The position numbers were made by a program, and so were the translations under genes. Below are positions 1-10,860 of a stretch of DNA of 64,000 bases, one piece after another (positions within the stretch are counted from its first letter, which is position 1; each line of letters begins with the position of its first letter). Source of the DNA: Ligustrum vulgare (taxonomy: Eukaryota > Streptophyta > Magnoliopsida > Lamiales > Oleaceae); assembly GCA_963555705.1 (NCBI GenBank), contig OY743188.1:30215383-30279382 (forward strand). The letters run 5' to 3'. The notes under the pieces are model-generated. The model was not told where the DNA came from. It did no database searches and saw nothing but the letters and a program-made list of their open reading frames with translations.

Positions 1-1966
1 AGTAAAAAGCGATTATGTGGCACCACATATCTATTATCCAACTCAATCCCATTTTTTTTAATTGTTCTACCGTTGTCCCTCCTCCGGTAAATTGGATAAC
101 CATCTTCATCAACAATAGTGCAATCTACGTACATCTTGGGAAAATGTTTAGAGCATTTTCCATCCAACATACATGGAGAATTTTTTTTCAAGGTGCCACA
201 GGGACCATGCATCATCAAATTTTTCACTGTGTTGTAGTACACAGGATCAGTAGCCTCATCAGGAATTTCGGCTGAAATGATCTTATCAATATCTTGACCA
301 GATGGATATTTGTCTTCTTGGTATAGAAAGAGTAATATGTGTGAATGTGGCAAACCACGTTTTTGGAACTCGATTGTGTATATAACTGGTAGACAAATTG
401 AGTACTATATTCAAGATGAATCGTATAAAAAAAATTAATTTATTGAAATGACACATAACTAAATTATGGATATATAAATTTACCTGCTTTGACTCTTCCA
501 AAAATTTTGTTTACTCTAAGATCTCTTATCAAATGGTCCAACTTCACCTTGAATATTCTGCAAAGTATGTCTGGTCGATCCTCAGGTTTTAAAGCTCTTT
601 GTTCAACAAAACGCACAATCTCTGGCCACTTCGGATTACATGTAAATGTAATGAATAGGTCAGGATAACCAGCCCACTTACATATTGCCATTGCATCTTG
701 ATAATTCTGGACCATGTATCGTGCTCCACCGGTAAAAGATGAGGGCAGAATCACACGCTTTCCTTGAGAAGAAGGATTTGTTTCACCTCGTAAAATTGCT
801 TCCGTCAAACCTCTATACATATCAGATCTAAGATTTTTCTGATTAGCACGTATATAAGATAAACGTGAAGATTCGACCATTGTGTATGCATCGACTATGA
901 ATTGCTGGAACAACCTTCTACCCAATAAAATAGTCGAAGACTCACATTCTCTTTCTTGTAATCTGTAAGAAAAAACTCTCTCATTGTAATGTTCTTCCTT
1001 CTATTCGAAGGAGTTGTATTATAGTACCTCAAGGGAACGTCTTCCCGATATCCATCCTCCCCATACGGGAAAAGCAACGGATACTGAAGACCAAGATATG
1101 AAGCATTCAACTCATTAATTCTCTTCAGTTGCCCGGTTTTTGTTTCCACTATAATATCCCTATCGGCTGGTGATGTTTCAAAGTCTCCAACAATTAATGC
1201 TGCAACTTCTGAGACTGATGGAAGATTATACCTTCTACCATCTTGTTCTCTCCTTCCAATGAGCCTTAACTTTAGATCAGAGGAAACATGTTCACGAATT
1301 GTGTCCCTTACCATTCGAAATGATTTCACTAACACATTGTGCTCATCAAGCATTAACTTCAAATCAGAAACAATATCGGCATGAAGCTTGTTGATGTCGG
1401 CATTACGACTGGGATAGACATAAAATACAACATTATTAGGGTGGACATAAAATACAACATTATTAGTATTTGGAACAAAGTTTATTAAACTTACAAACAA
1501 AAGAAATCTAGCTATGATACTTACCACAAAGCTTGAATTCTATTTGGTACTTCATTGTCAGTGTCATAGATATAGAGCTGAGCAAACTTTGGCGGGCAAC
1601 CTTCAAGAGGTAGCAAACTTCCAATTACATGATAATTTTGACCATGCATCCGAAATACTGGAGGTCCATTTCCTTTATTTATATTTGAATCAATCTTTCC
1701 ACCCATGGACGTGAAAGAAAATATTGTATTGTATAGTCGAATGTTTTCAAGGAAATGCTTGCTTTTCTGGCTTGCACCATGTATTAATTCATTCAAGACC
1801 TGCGGAGGATTTTGCATCTTAGGTAGTTCTACCTTCCCTTGCATGCAGCACAAAGAGAACTTTGGCTTCAATGTATTATTATAATGCTTGCCAATCCTCT
1901 CATCATACCAAAATGACGCACCACAATATTGACAATTGTGGACAGGATCACCAATATCCCAATAAT
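1..1966 (-). pseudogene. Helitron Rep/helicase protein, Rep (Helitron_like_N) portion, frameshifted and cut by window edge
   Basis: This is the nicking (HUH endonuclease) half of the Helitron transposase; the Pif1-type helicase half would follow beyond position 1. Three exons are visible: 1966-1525, 1408-484 and 385 to the edge, with GT/AG introns 1524-1409 and 483-386 that keep the frame. The first exon has the cysteine motif NCQYCG...FSLCCMQGK and the family phrases GPPVFRMHGQNYH and LYIYDTDNEV. The second has LFQQFIVDAY, YPDLFITFTCNPKW and FGRVKA. The third reads VIYTIEFQKRGLPHSHIL, with the HUH catalytic histidines at 347-339. A single-base loss near 962-972 breaks the frame in the second exon: upstream reads MREFFLTDYKK, while the other frame gives the expected YRLQERECESS. 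This copy therefore probably does not encode a full protein, unless the base is an assembly error. Confidence 0.88.
1409..1524 (-). repeat. Intron with two-copy 27-bp tandem repeat
   Basis: This 116-bp intron of the Helitron Rep gene contains two adjacent copies of a roughly 27-bp unit carrying ATAAAATACAACATTATTAG on the plus strand (about 1418-1470). Splicing TTGTG to TCGTAATGCC restores the conserved peptide IQALCRNADINKLHADI, which supports the intron call. Confidence 0.7.
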
Positions 1967-2089
1967 CTGCATAAAAAAAAATGATCTTTTTTATTGCACA
2001 ACACTTCATGACGTTAATGAAGTTTCCAAATTGGTTGGATTTTCGAGCAATCACATTTACCAATATTGTATTTGGTAAATGGTTCATAA

Positions 2090-3540
2090 ATCGGTTTACA
2101 AATTACAAAATTTTGTAAGTATTAAGTTTTAAGCATAATTTTTTTTTTCTCTCTTCTATTTATTCACACATTTTTCTCAGAATCATAAATAAACAATTTT
2201 AGAAATCAGTACAATGTTACGAAACAGAGAGTAAGATATTATTCTGTCTATACTAAAATATTTATCTATAAAATAAGCCCTAAAAGCAAGCAATCACAAC
2301 ACATAAACCGAGTGTCCGCATTATTCTTAAATCTTATTTTGGAACTTTTTATAATTAATTTGATTTATTTTAAATTTTGTTTTAGGTAAAATTGAGTGTT
2401 CAATTTTTTTATTTTTATTTTTATTTTTAAACATCCGTCCTAAAACAAATACCAAACACATGCTAAGTATCAACATTATTCTTAAATCATATTTTAACAT
2501 TATTTATTATTGAATTGATTTATACATATCATTTAGTTAACATTCATGTACCAACATATTTATAAACACCGGGTTAAAAATGATTACCAAAGATATGCTA
2601 AGTGTCCAAATTTAATAAATATTTAAAAATATGTATTTAAAAACGATTACCAATAATATGCTGAGTGCCTACATTATTTTAAAATCATATTTTAAAATAT
2701 TTTATTATTTAATTTATTATTTTTTTAGGTAAAATAAGTGATTAAAAATTGGAGATAAAAAATGTATGTGTTATAAAAATATTGTACATGAATTATAAAT
2801 TGTAGTAATTGATCCATATATACACCAAAGAAATGTTTATAACCTGAAATCAATATTACAATTATGTGCCCCAACATTTATTTCATTGTATGCTTATTTT
2901 AATGCTTTCACTAATTGCTACATCTCATTTCCTCTATCGATTTAAGTGAAAAAATAAGAGGGATTAGAAATATTTATTTACCGCTTGTATAATTAATAAT
3001 TAATTAGTAAAAAAATCAAAATTTTAATTGAATACTTGAAAATATTGGGGAAGAAAAATTGGAAGAAAACAGGGAAAAATTTCATAATTATTGAAAATAC
3101 AATGATAAGAACTTGATGAAAAAACAAAGAACATAAATGAATTAATCCATACAGATTACGTACCAAAAACGCAATTAAATGCGGTATAGTTATATAAAAA
3201 TTGTGGTGCAAATATAATTACCCGTTTTCAATCACAAAAATGGACATGTCTACCCTTACTTGAACACTTTATTATAGCATTAGTTAGCATCTATTCAGCA
3301 AGTCTATTTTTTGGATTATAAACCAAATTATAATTCACACACATTTTTTCCCACTTTTTAACCACACATTTTACCAACATATATTTTTTTTTCTCTCCAA
3401 TTTTGAAGCAAAAATTTTATCTAGAAATTACAAAGAAACCAAATTATAATGACCCCTTTATATCCAAACGTAGGCTTAATTAATTTATAACATCAATTAA
3501 ATAATTAATTAGTTCATTAACGTGGCACCTTTTCTAGCAA
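2090..3540. other. AT-rich non-coding stretch inside the Helitron
   Basis: I see no gene here. The DNA is strongly AT-rich with short degenerate repeats (for example the phrase around CCAAAGATATGCTAAGTGTCC near 2587, with relatives near 2450 and 2650). By frame it would be intron sequence between the short acidic exons (6726-5291) and the Rep exon starting at 1966, but that depends on the gene model. A MITE end fragment is listed separately at 3196-3224. Confidence 0.5.
3196..3224 (-). repeat. Fragment of a MITE end (same family as 31512-31940)
   Basis: The plus-strand stretch AATTGTGGTGCAAATATAATTACCC closely matches the right terminus of the MITE at 31512-31940 (AAATGTGGTGTCAATATAATTACCC). 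No matching left end was found nearby, so this looks like a truncated or badly decayed copy. Confidence 0.45.
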
Positions 3541-3844
3541 TATCCAGAATCTTCTTCATTCATTTACTCAGAAAGCTGTCTTCATCCACTTCACACTACC
3601 ACAACGTTCAAGATGCCTGTTCTCTCTGATTACTCTTCTAACCTTCGCTATCAAAAAATGCCCATCAATTTTTCAGACACGAAATTAATTTTCATGTCGT
3701 TTTGGAGTATCTTGCAGCTTGCTTGGTTCGAGCAAAATGTATATTCATGTATCTCTGTAAGATCCGCACACCACGGGCCCAGAAATCGTTCGTAACGGTT
3801 GGATCGGCTCAGATCCAGTTTCAGATGACTCCATGAGTATGGTT

Positions 3845-5240
3845 TTTTTATTTTTTTTTTAAACAATAGTGTTAGATCTGGGGAAAATGTGGATGGTTGT
3901 TTGATATCTCGGTAGATCTCACCTAAATCTTATGTTTTTTTGCGAGATGTGGTCTATTCTTCGGTGATTTTGGTTTTAAACGCAAAAAATGAAGTTGAAA
4001 TCGTTAAATGGCAGGAACTTAAAAATCACAGTGAGTTTTTTTTGTTTCCTTTTGGTTAATTTTTTTCAAGTATTACAGATTTTTAAACGTAAAAACTATA
4101 ATCAGCAAATCTAACTTATTTAACTGATTTTCACTATGCAGATCTCAAAATAAAACGTCTGATCAAGGCACAACAGAATATCAACGTTCAACCCTCATCA
4201 ATTCATCCTGTCCGGATGCCCAATTATACGGTAGATTCTCAGGTAAATCAACGTTTACGGTAAATTATTTTTTCGGATATTAAAATCGATTTAATTGTTA
4301 TAATAATTATTTTTGAAACAAATAATTTCCCTGAATATCTATTGCGATATCAACAATTGATATTTTTTAAATTTTTTTTATTTGTTAATTTTTTTTGTCC
4401 ATTCCCAGGCTTGCAATTTATGATGTCAAATTCCTAATTGCATGTACATATAATCTGATATAACATAATATAGTGAATTATAAATTGTTCTTCTTTGCCC
4501 AAAATCAAAACTTAGCTCGGTATATATTCTGATAATCGTAGTTTTTTTATTTTTTTTTAAACAATAGTGTTAGATCTGGGGAAAATGTGGATGGTTGTTT
4601 GATATCTCGGTAGATCTCACCTAAATCTTATGTTTTTTTGCGAGATGTGGTCTATTCTTCGGTGATTTTGGTTTTAAATGCAAAAAATGAAGTTGAAATC
4701 GTTAAATGGCGGGAACTTAAAAATCACAGTGAGTTTTTTTTGTTTCCTTTTGGTTAATTTTTTTCAAGTATTACAGATTTTTAAACGTAAAAACTATAAT
4801 CAGCAAATCTAACTTATTTAACTGATTTTCACTAAGTAGATCACAAAATAAAACGTCTGATCAAGGCACAACAGAATATCAACGTTCAACCCTCATCAAT
4901 TCATCCTGTCCGGATGCCCAATTATACGGTAGATTCTCAGGTAAATCAACGTTTACGGTAAATTATTTTTTCAAATATTAAAATCGATTTAATTGTTATA
5001 ATAATTATTTTTGAAACAAATAATTTCCCTGAATATCTATTGCGATATCAACAATTGATATTTTTTAAATTTTTTTTATTTGTTAATTTTTTTTGTCCAT
5101 TCCCAGGCTTGCAATTTATGATGTCAAATTCCTAATTGCATGTACATATAATCTGATATAACATAATATAGTGAATTATAAATTGTTCTTCTTTGCCCAA
5201 AATCAAAACTTAGCTTACTCATATTCTGATAATCGTATCT
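3845..5240. repeat. Tandem duplication, 698-bp unit, two copies
   Basis: The sequence from about 3845 to 4541 is repeated from about 4543 to 5215 with only scattered differences (for example AAACAATAGTGTTAGATCTG at 3861 and 4559, an offset of 698). Each copy holds a block of about 98 bp preceded by a pyrimidine tract and followed by CAG|GTAAAT (4142-4240 in copy 1). It resembles an exon, but the AG acceptor of copy 1 (ATGCAG) is TAG in copy 2. Nothing recognisable is encoded. The high identity suggests recent unequal exchange or slippage inside the Helitron. Confidence 0.85.
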
Positions 5241-5290
5241 TCACTATTTCAATTAGAATGCCTAGTATCATGAAATCATATTAACATTAC

Positions 5291-6726
5291 CTCTATTAGA
5301 AAGAACATCAGACTCTGCATCATTTCCTGCAAGTAGTAGTAGATATAGACAAATTTCAATATATTTTATTCAATTTTGAAAATCATCATAACATCATAAG
5401 ATTTTTATCCTCATAACAAAACATGTTTTCTTTCCATCTATGTTGATGACATGTAATTACCTGTAATCGAAATATCGTCGGGTTCGATATCGTCTTCTAC
5501 ATTGATAAATCAAAAAAACAAAAACAAAAAGAAAAATAAATACTATTTACTTGATGAATGATAAAATGAAAACCTAATAGAATCTGAATCATAGTCTCCA
5601 ACAATATCAGAATTATTTCAATTAGATTTTGATAGTGTCTTTTGATAAAAAGAAAATTACCTCTATCCGAAAGCACTTTAGAGTCCGTGTCATTTCCTGT
5701 AAGAATAGTGAAACTTGAATAACTTGAACATATTTTAGCCATTTCAGAATATTGGATGATTAGTATTTACTTGAACAAAATAACTTACCTTCGCTGAGGT
5801 TAAAACTATCCTGCGGTAACTCAACTGGATCCGCCTGTAGTACAATGGATTTTGATGTAGACTGGGAAGGTGCTTGAATCATCGGACCATTATGTAAAGT
5901 GTGTTTTCCAGAAGACAAAGTACGCAGTCTTGTATGTTGCTTTGTAGGTTTTATAGATATAGATTCACACGTGTTCCCAAAAGCTACTGAAAAAAATTTC
6001 GTGTCAAAATACCTAAACTTGAAATGTTCGATAAATAGTTTTCAACCAATCATCAATACTTAAATCATTGTTCACATTTAAATGTAAGAATGTGGATAGT
6101 TGGATACGTAATTGTACCATTTGTAACATTGGTCAATGGTGTTCTTGTGCAAATTGGAGAAGCAAATGTGTTGAAATTGTCACGACATGTAGCTTGTGTG
6201 TTTTCTGCATGGAAATAAGACAGTATGCAATAATCACAAAGCAGGAAATAGCCAGGCTACATTATCCACTTCTAAAACAATAACTTTACTGAATCCAGTC
6301 ATAAATTAATCTTCACTTATTAACATTCTTACCACTTTGTAAGTTGATGCTCGTCTCTTGTAAGTGAACTATAAGATTTTCATCGAAACAGGGAACCGAC
6401 TCTGTGTTTGTAGATCCTTGAGCAATGTTGTGTAATATGTGCTTTCCAGGGGGCAGAACCTTCATTGTTGTATGACCATTGTTGGATCTATTATGTTGAC
6501 GTCTTCTAGGGAAAACTGAGAACATTTTAAATTTAAAATTAAAGCGTTTATGGGTAATTTAGTAAGATTTGATAAGAATAAAGAATAACATATAGTGTTA
6601 ACCAAAAAACACTCATATAAATCGACAACGAAATCTCACAATTTGCAATGTTGCTTAATGTTGTGCTTGAGCAAATAGTTATATCTGTTGACAAATATTG
6701 GTCATTCCTGTTGTCATCTGTGTTAC
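5291..6726 (-). CDS. Candidate N-terminal exons of the Helitron Rep/helicase gene (chain of phase-1 exons)
   Basis: Six blocks with AG acceptors and GT donors, all phase 1 at both ends, lie on the minus strand: 6726-6640 (87 bp), 6515-6333 (183), 5986-5789 (198), 5696-5661 (36), 5496-5461 (36) and 5326-5291 (36). Phase 1 also matches the Rep exon that starts at 1966 (G|AT TAT TGG gives DYWDIGDP), so the chain could splice straight into it. The 183- and 198-bp exons look paralogous: both have a QH..R...GKH.LHN core. Two 36-bp exons are also related: GNDTDSKVLSDR and GNDAESDVLSNR. The third is acidic: EDDIEPDDISIT. These would form a low-complexity acidic/basic N-terminal region with no domain I recognise. 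No start codon was fixed. The gene assignment is inferred from strand, phase and position. Confidence 0.4.
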
Positions 6727-6760
6727 CTGAAACATTGAAAAATAAAGTATTTAAAAAAAT

Positions 6761-8645
6761 TCTTGCAGGTCTGTATGCTGTGTAGAAGGAAAAAACTGCA
6801 GTGGTCTACGTGCATATGTTTTGGAATGTACTCGTCCAGCAGGTAATATTACACAAATAATTGCATTAAGTTTAGAATTGCTGTTCACATATATATTATT
6901 GAAATTTGTACATGGTTCTTGTTCCTCGATATTTTCTGTTGAAAATTGACCTGACAATGTGCCTCTCAAAACTCATTTGGTGACCTATATTTGTCATTTA
7001 TTTGGCCTACAATATGCGATGTGGGTTTCTAACTTGAATCTGGGATTTCATTAGTCATGATTCTTTGCCCTAGATATCAGAATTTTTTTGCCTTGAATGT
7101 GAGACTTAGAATAATGTGACTGTATATTATTCTAACTTATGTGGATTTCTTTGGCCTGAACAAATCATTTTAATTTATACGTATATATATTTTATATTAT
7201 ATACTATAATATACTATATTACTAATTTCAAACATCATCAACAGCTCCATTTTGGTCTGATTGAATGATGTGAATCATGTTTTGGTCTAACATTCATCAA
7301 ACACTTTCTGTATTATTTTTCAGGCCTTAAGAAATCTATTTTTATGCTCTTGAATGAGTGCAAAAATGCTTATGTGACTAATATTTCTATCTTCTACCCT
7401 AATCTGTAAACTGAACATTATTTTGGTATAACTCATCTTCCTGTTCACATATCATAGAATATATGTAAGCCTGAATTGGAACTCTGTTCTTGTTGGAAAA
7501 ACGACATAAGCATTTATAGCACAAGGTTCATGTTGTTTGATTATTTGAGCCGTTAGGTGAGTTTACCATTTTCATTAATTAATCATCTGTCAGATAAATC
7601 ACATAAGCATTTATAGCATAGTGAAAGCATCAAAGAATTTCAAACATTTATGGCACATTCATATCATCAAAACAATCACAGAAGCATTAAGGCATTCATA
7701 TCATCTGTGTTCTTGCAGGTCTGTATGCTGTGTAGAAGGAAAAAACTGCAATGGTCTACGTGCATATGTTTTGGAATGTACTCGTCCAGCAGGTAATATT
7801 ACACAAATAATTGCATTAAGTTAAGAATTGCTGTTCACATATATATTATTGAAATTTGTACATGGTTCTTGTTCCTCGATATTTTCTGTTGAAAATTGAC
7901 CTGACAATGTGCCTCTCAAAACTCATTTGGTGACCTTTATTTTTCATTTATTTGGCCTACAATATGGGATGTGGGATTCTAACTTGAATCTGGGATTTCA
8001 TTAGTCATGATTCTTTGCCCTAGATATCAGAATTTTTTTGCCTTGAATGTGAGACTTAGAATAATCTGACTGTATATTATTCTAACTCATGTGGATTTCT
8101 TTGGCCTGAACAAATCATTTTAATTTATACGTATATATATTTTATATTATATACTATAATATACTATATTACTAATTTCAAACATCATCAACAGCTCCAT
8201 TTTGGTCTGATTGAATTATGTGAATCATGTTTTGGTCTAACATTCATCAAACACTTTCTGTATTATTTTTCAGGCCTTAAGTAATCTATTTTTATGCTCG
8301 AGAATGAGTGCAAAAATGCTTATGTGACTAATATTTCTATCTTCTATCCTAATCTGTAAACTGAACATTATTTTGGTATAACTCATCTTCTTGTTCACAT
8401 ATCATAGAATATATGTAAGCCTGAATTGGAACTCTGTTCTTGTTGGAAAAACGACATAAGCATTTATAGCACAAGGTTCATGTTGTTTGATTATTTGAGC
8501 CGTTAGGTGAGTTTACCATTTTCATTAATTAATCATCTGTCAGATAAATCACATAAGCATTTATAGCATAGTGAAAGCATCAAAGAATTTCAAACATTTA
8601 TGGCACATTCATATCATCAAAGCAATCACAGAAGCATTAAGGCAT
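6761..8645. repeat. Tandem duplication, about 950-bp unit, two copies
   Basis: The block starting TCTTGCAGGTCTGTATGCTG at 6761 recurs at 7711, and the match runs on to about 8645 with few differences. Each copy opens with an exon-like plus-strand block of 79 bp (about 7721-7799) bounded by TTCTTGCAG and CAG|GTAATA. It is open in one frame and reads a cysteine-containing peptide starting SVCCVEGKNCNGLRAYVLEC. On the minus strand the same block is also open, so the coding strand is unclear. I do not recognise the peptide. Confidence 0.85.
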
Positions 8646-9035
8646 TTAACTCTACTCTTCTAACCTTCAGTAGAGCATTTCAATTTTTTCTGGCGTTTGA
8701 AATATGATCCTTCCATTGCAACAGTTATTCTTCCCTTATATTTCTTATCTCTGCAACTTCATTGGTGTTCCAGGTCCATTTGCTCCAAAAGAGATTCTTT
8801 ATGAAGTTTGAGATATATTTATACATAAATTAGATTAGATTAGATGAGATATATGATCTGAATATCTTCATGGAAATTACTGTTCCTTGAAAACTGAACT
8901 AATTCAAAAGAAATAAAAAATACAAAGTGCCGGCAACCTTTTAGCCTGTGTTGTAGTGGTGCCTCGAGGTCTGGATTGCAATGATAGCACTGATCCATCT
9001 ACAGGATACATTATTAAATGCTGTGAATGAATACA
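8646..9035. other. Unique non-coding stretch
   Basis: No gene, RNA or repeat boundary could be supported in these 390 bases. They separate the 950-bp duplication from the long ATT/TAA simple repeats and probably belong to Helitron intergenic or intronic sequence. Confidence 0.4.
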
Positions 9036-9339
9036 GCTGTTTTTTTATATAATAATAATAATAATAAATATAAATATAATATATATAATAAACAGATAAA
9101 ATGGGGCCATCAATATTAGGATGTGATGGCTGCCTTGTGATCTGTGAGGCTGACTACTAAACATTTTTGATGTGACTAGGGATGGGGATAATTAATGCGG
9201 TTGTTGCAAAAGACACATGCTATTATAAATAAATAAATATATAAATATATATATATATATATATATCTAATCTATCTAATTAATAATAATAATAATTATT
9301 ATTATTATTATTATTAATATTATATTAATATTAATTCAA

Positions 9340-9397
<58 letters not shown>

Positions 9398-9431
9398 TAA
9401 TTATAAAATATATAATATATAAATATAAATT

Positions 9432-9495
<64 letters not shown>

Positions 9496-9883
9496 TAATA
9501 ATAACAATAATAATAATAATAATATAATAATAATAATAAAAAAAAAAATATTAGTATTCAAATATAATAAAATAATAATAATAATATTTTACTATTATAT
9601 TATTATATAAATATAAATAAATAATAAATAATAAATAATATAATTATACTTATTATTATAATAATAAATTAAATTTAAATAATAATTTAAATAATAATAA
9701 TGTAAATGTAAATTCGAATTACTCAAATTATAATATCATATATTAAATATTAATTTGGAAGTACTCAAATTATAATAATATTTTCTAATATTATTTATTT
9801 CAAAAAATAATCATATATAATAAATTTAATATTAATTATTGATTAATACTAATAATTAATATAATAATCTTAAATTATATTAT

Positions 9884-9957
<74 letters not shown>

Positions 9958-9960
9958 CTT
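9036..9960. repeat. Long TAA/ATT microsatellite block
   Basis: Runs of TAA on the plus strand dominate 9050-9070, 9280-9315, 9340-9590 and 9888-9957, separated by AT-only DNA. A polyleucine/polyisoleucine reading frame over 9331-9561 on the minus strand is a by-product of the repeat and not a gene. Length is probably variable between individuals and hard to assemble. Confidence 0.92.
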
Positions 9961-10320
9961 ATATTCGTGTTTTTTTAATATTATATTAACACGTTTTTAA
10001 TAATATATTAACACGTTTTTTTTCAATCTTCAATGTTATTACTTATTATTAACACGTTTTTTTTTTTCAATCTTCAATGTTATTACTTATTTTAAAATCT
10101 TCTTATGTAACATTAATTATTTTTTTATTGATGTTCAATATAATAATAATAATAATCTTATATTCACGTTTTTATAATATTATATTAACACGTTTGTAAT
10201 AATATATTAACACGTTTTTTTTTCAATCTTCAATGTTATTACTTATTTTAAAATCTTCTTATGTAACATTAATTATTTTTTTATTGATGTCCAATTAATT
10301 ATTTTTTTATTGAGTAAGTA
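9957..10320. repeat. Short tandem repeats with AACACGTTTTT and CTTCAATGTTATTACTTATT motifs
   Basis: A segment reading TCTTATATTC then TATATTAACACGTTTTTAATA then CTTCAATGTTATTACTTATT occurs at about 9957-10130 and again at about 10155-10275, with partial extra copies. These are minisatellite-like repeats next to the microsatellite. No coding potential is seen. Confidence 0.7.
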
Positions 10321-10860
10321 AATACATGAAGTTATATTATTGTTATTATGCTACTGGAATAAGAATATTCACATTTTTTTCATTTTTTGTATATTTAATG
10401 TTTCATGTGCATCGAGGTTTCGTCATGGAAAATTGAAGATTGTCAGATCCAAAACATGAAAAACGCACAAGGTACTTTCATTCCCACCCCTACAGATTAA
10501 GAATTTGAAAATGCTATCTTAAATTTTTTGATGTTTTGTAGTCCAGCTGTCCAGATTTATTTGTTATCTTTTTACTCTATTTTGCAACACGTAATACTAA
10601 GTCAAATACATAAAGACGTAACTTTAGTACAATGATGACAAAAGATGACACTTCCACATCAGCAACAACCAAACTACAATGGATGATTTATTCAAGGCAA
10701 TAGCTGCCATAAAGACATAAGACAAAACACGTGTTTGCCAAAACACGTGGGCCTAATAGTAGCAACATCCATTCAGAGTCCAAAAGTGAGCAACGAACAC
10801 CAAGTTACGCCAAGTTTTTCACAAAAAGAACAATACAGTTTCTAGTAGGTGAAAGCGTGT

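Noticed and set aside
3613..3795. Plus-strand frame starting MPVLSDYSSNLRYQ
   Set aside because: No domain, no supported splice partner, and it sits on the strand opposite to the Helitron genes; too weak to call.
9331..9561. Open frame encoding runs of leucine and isoleucine, minus strand
   Set aside because: It is the direct translation of a TAA/ATT microsatellite.
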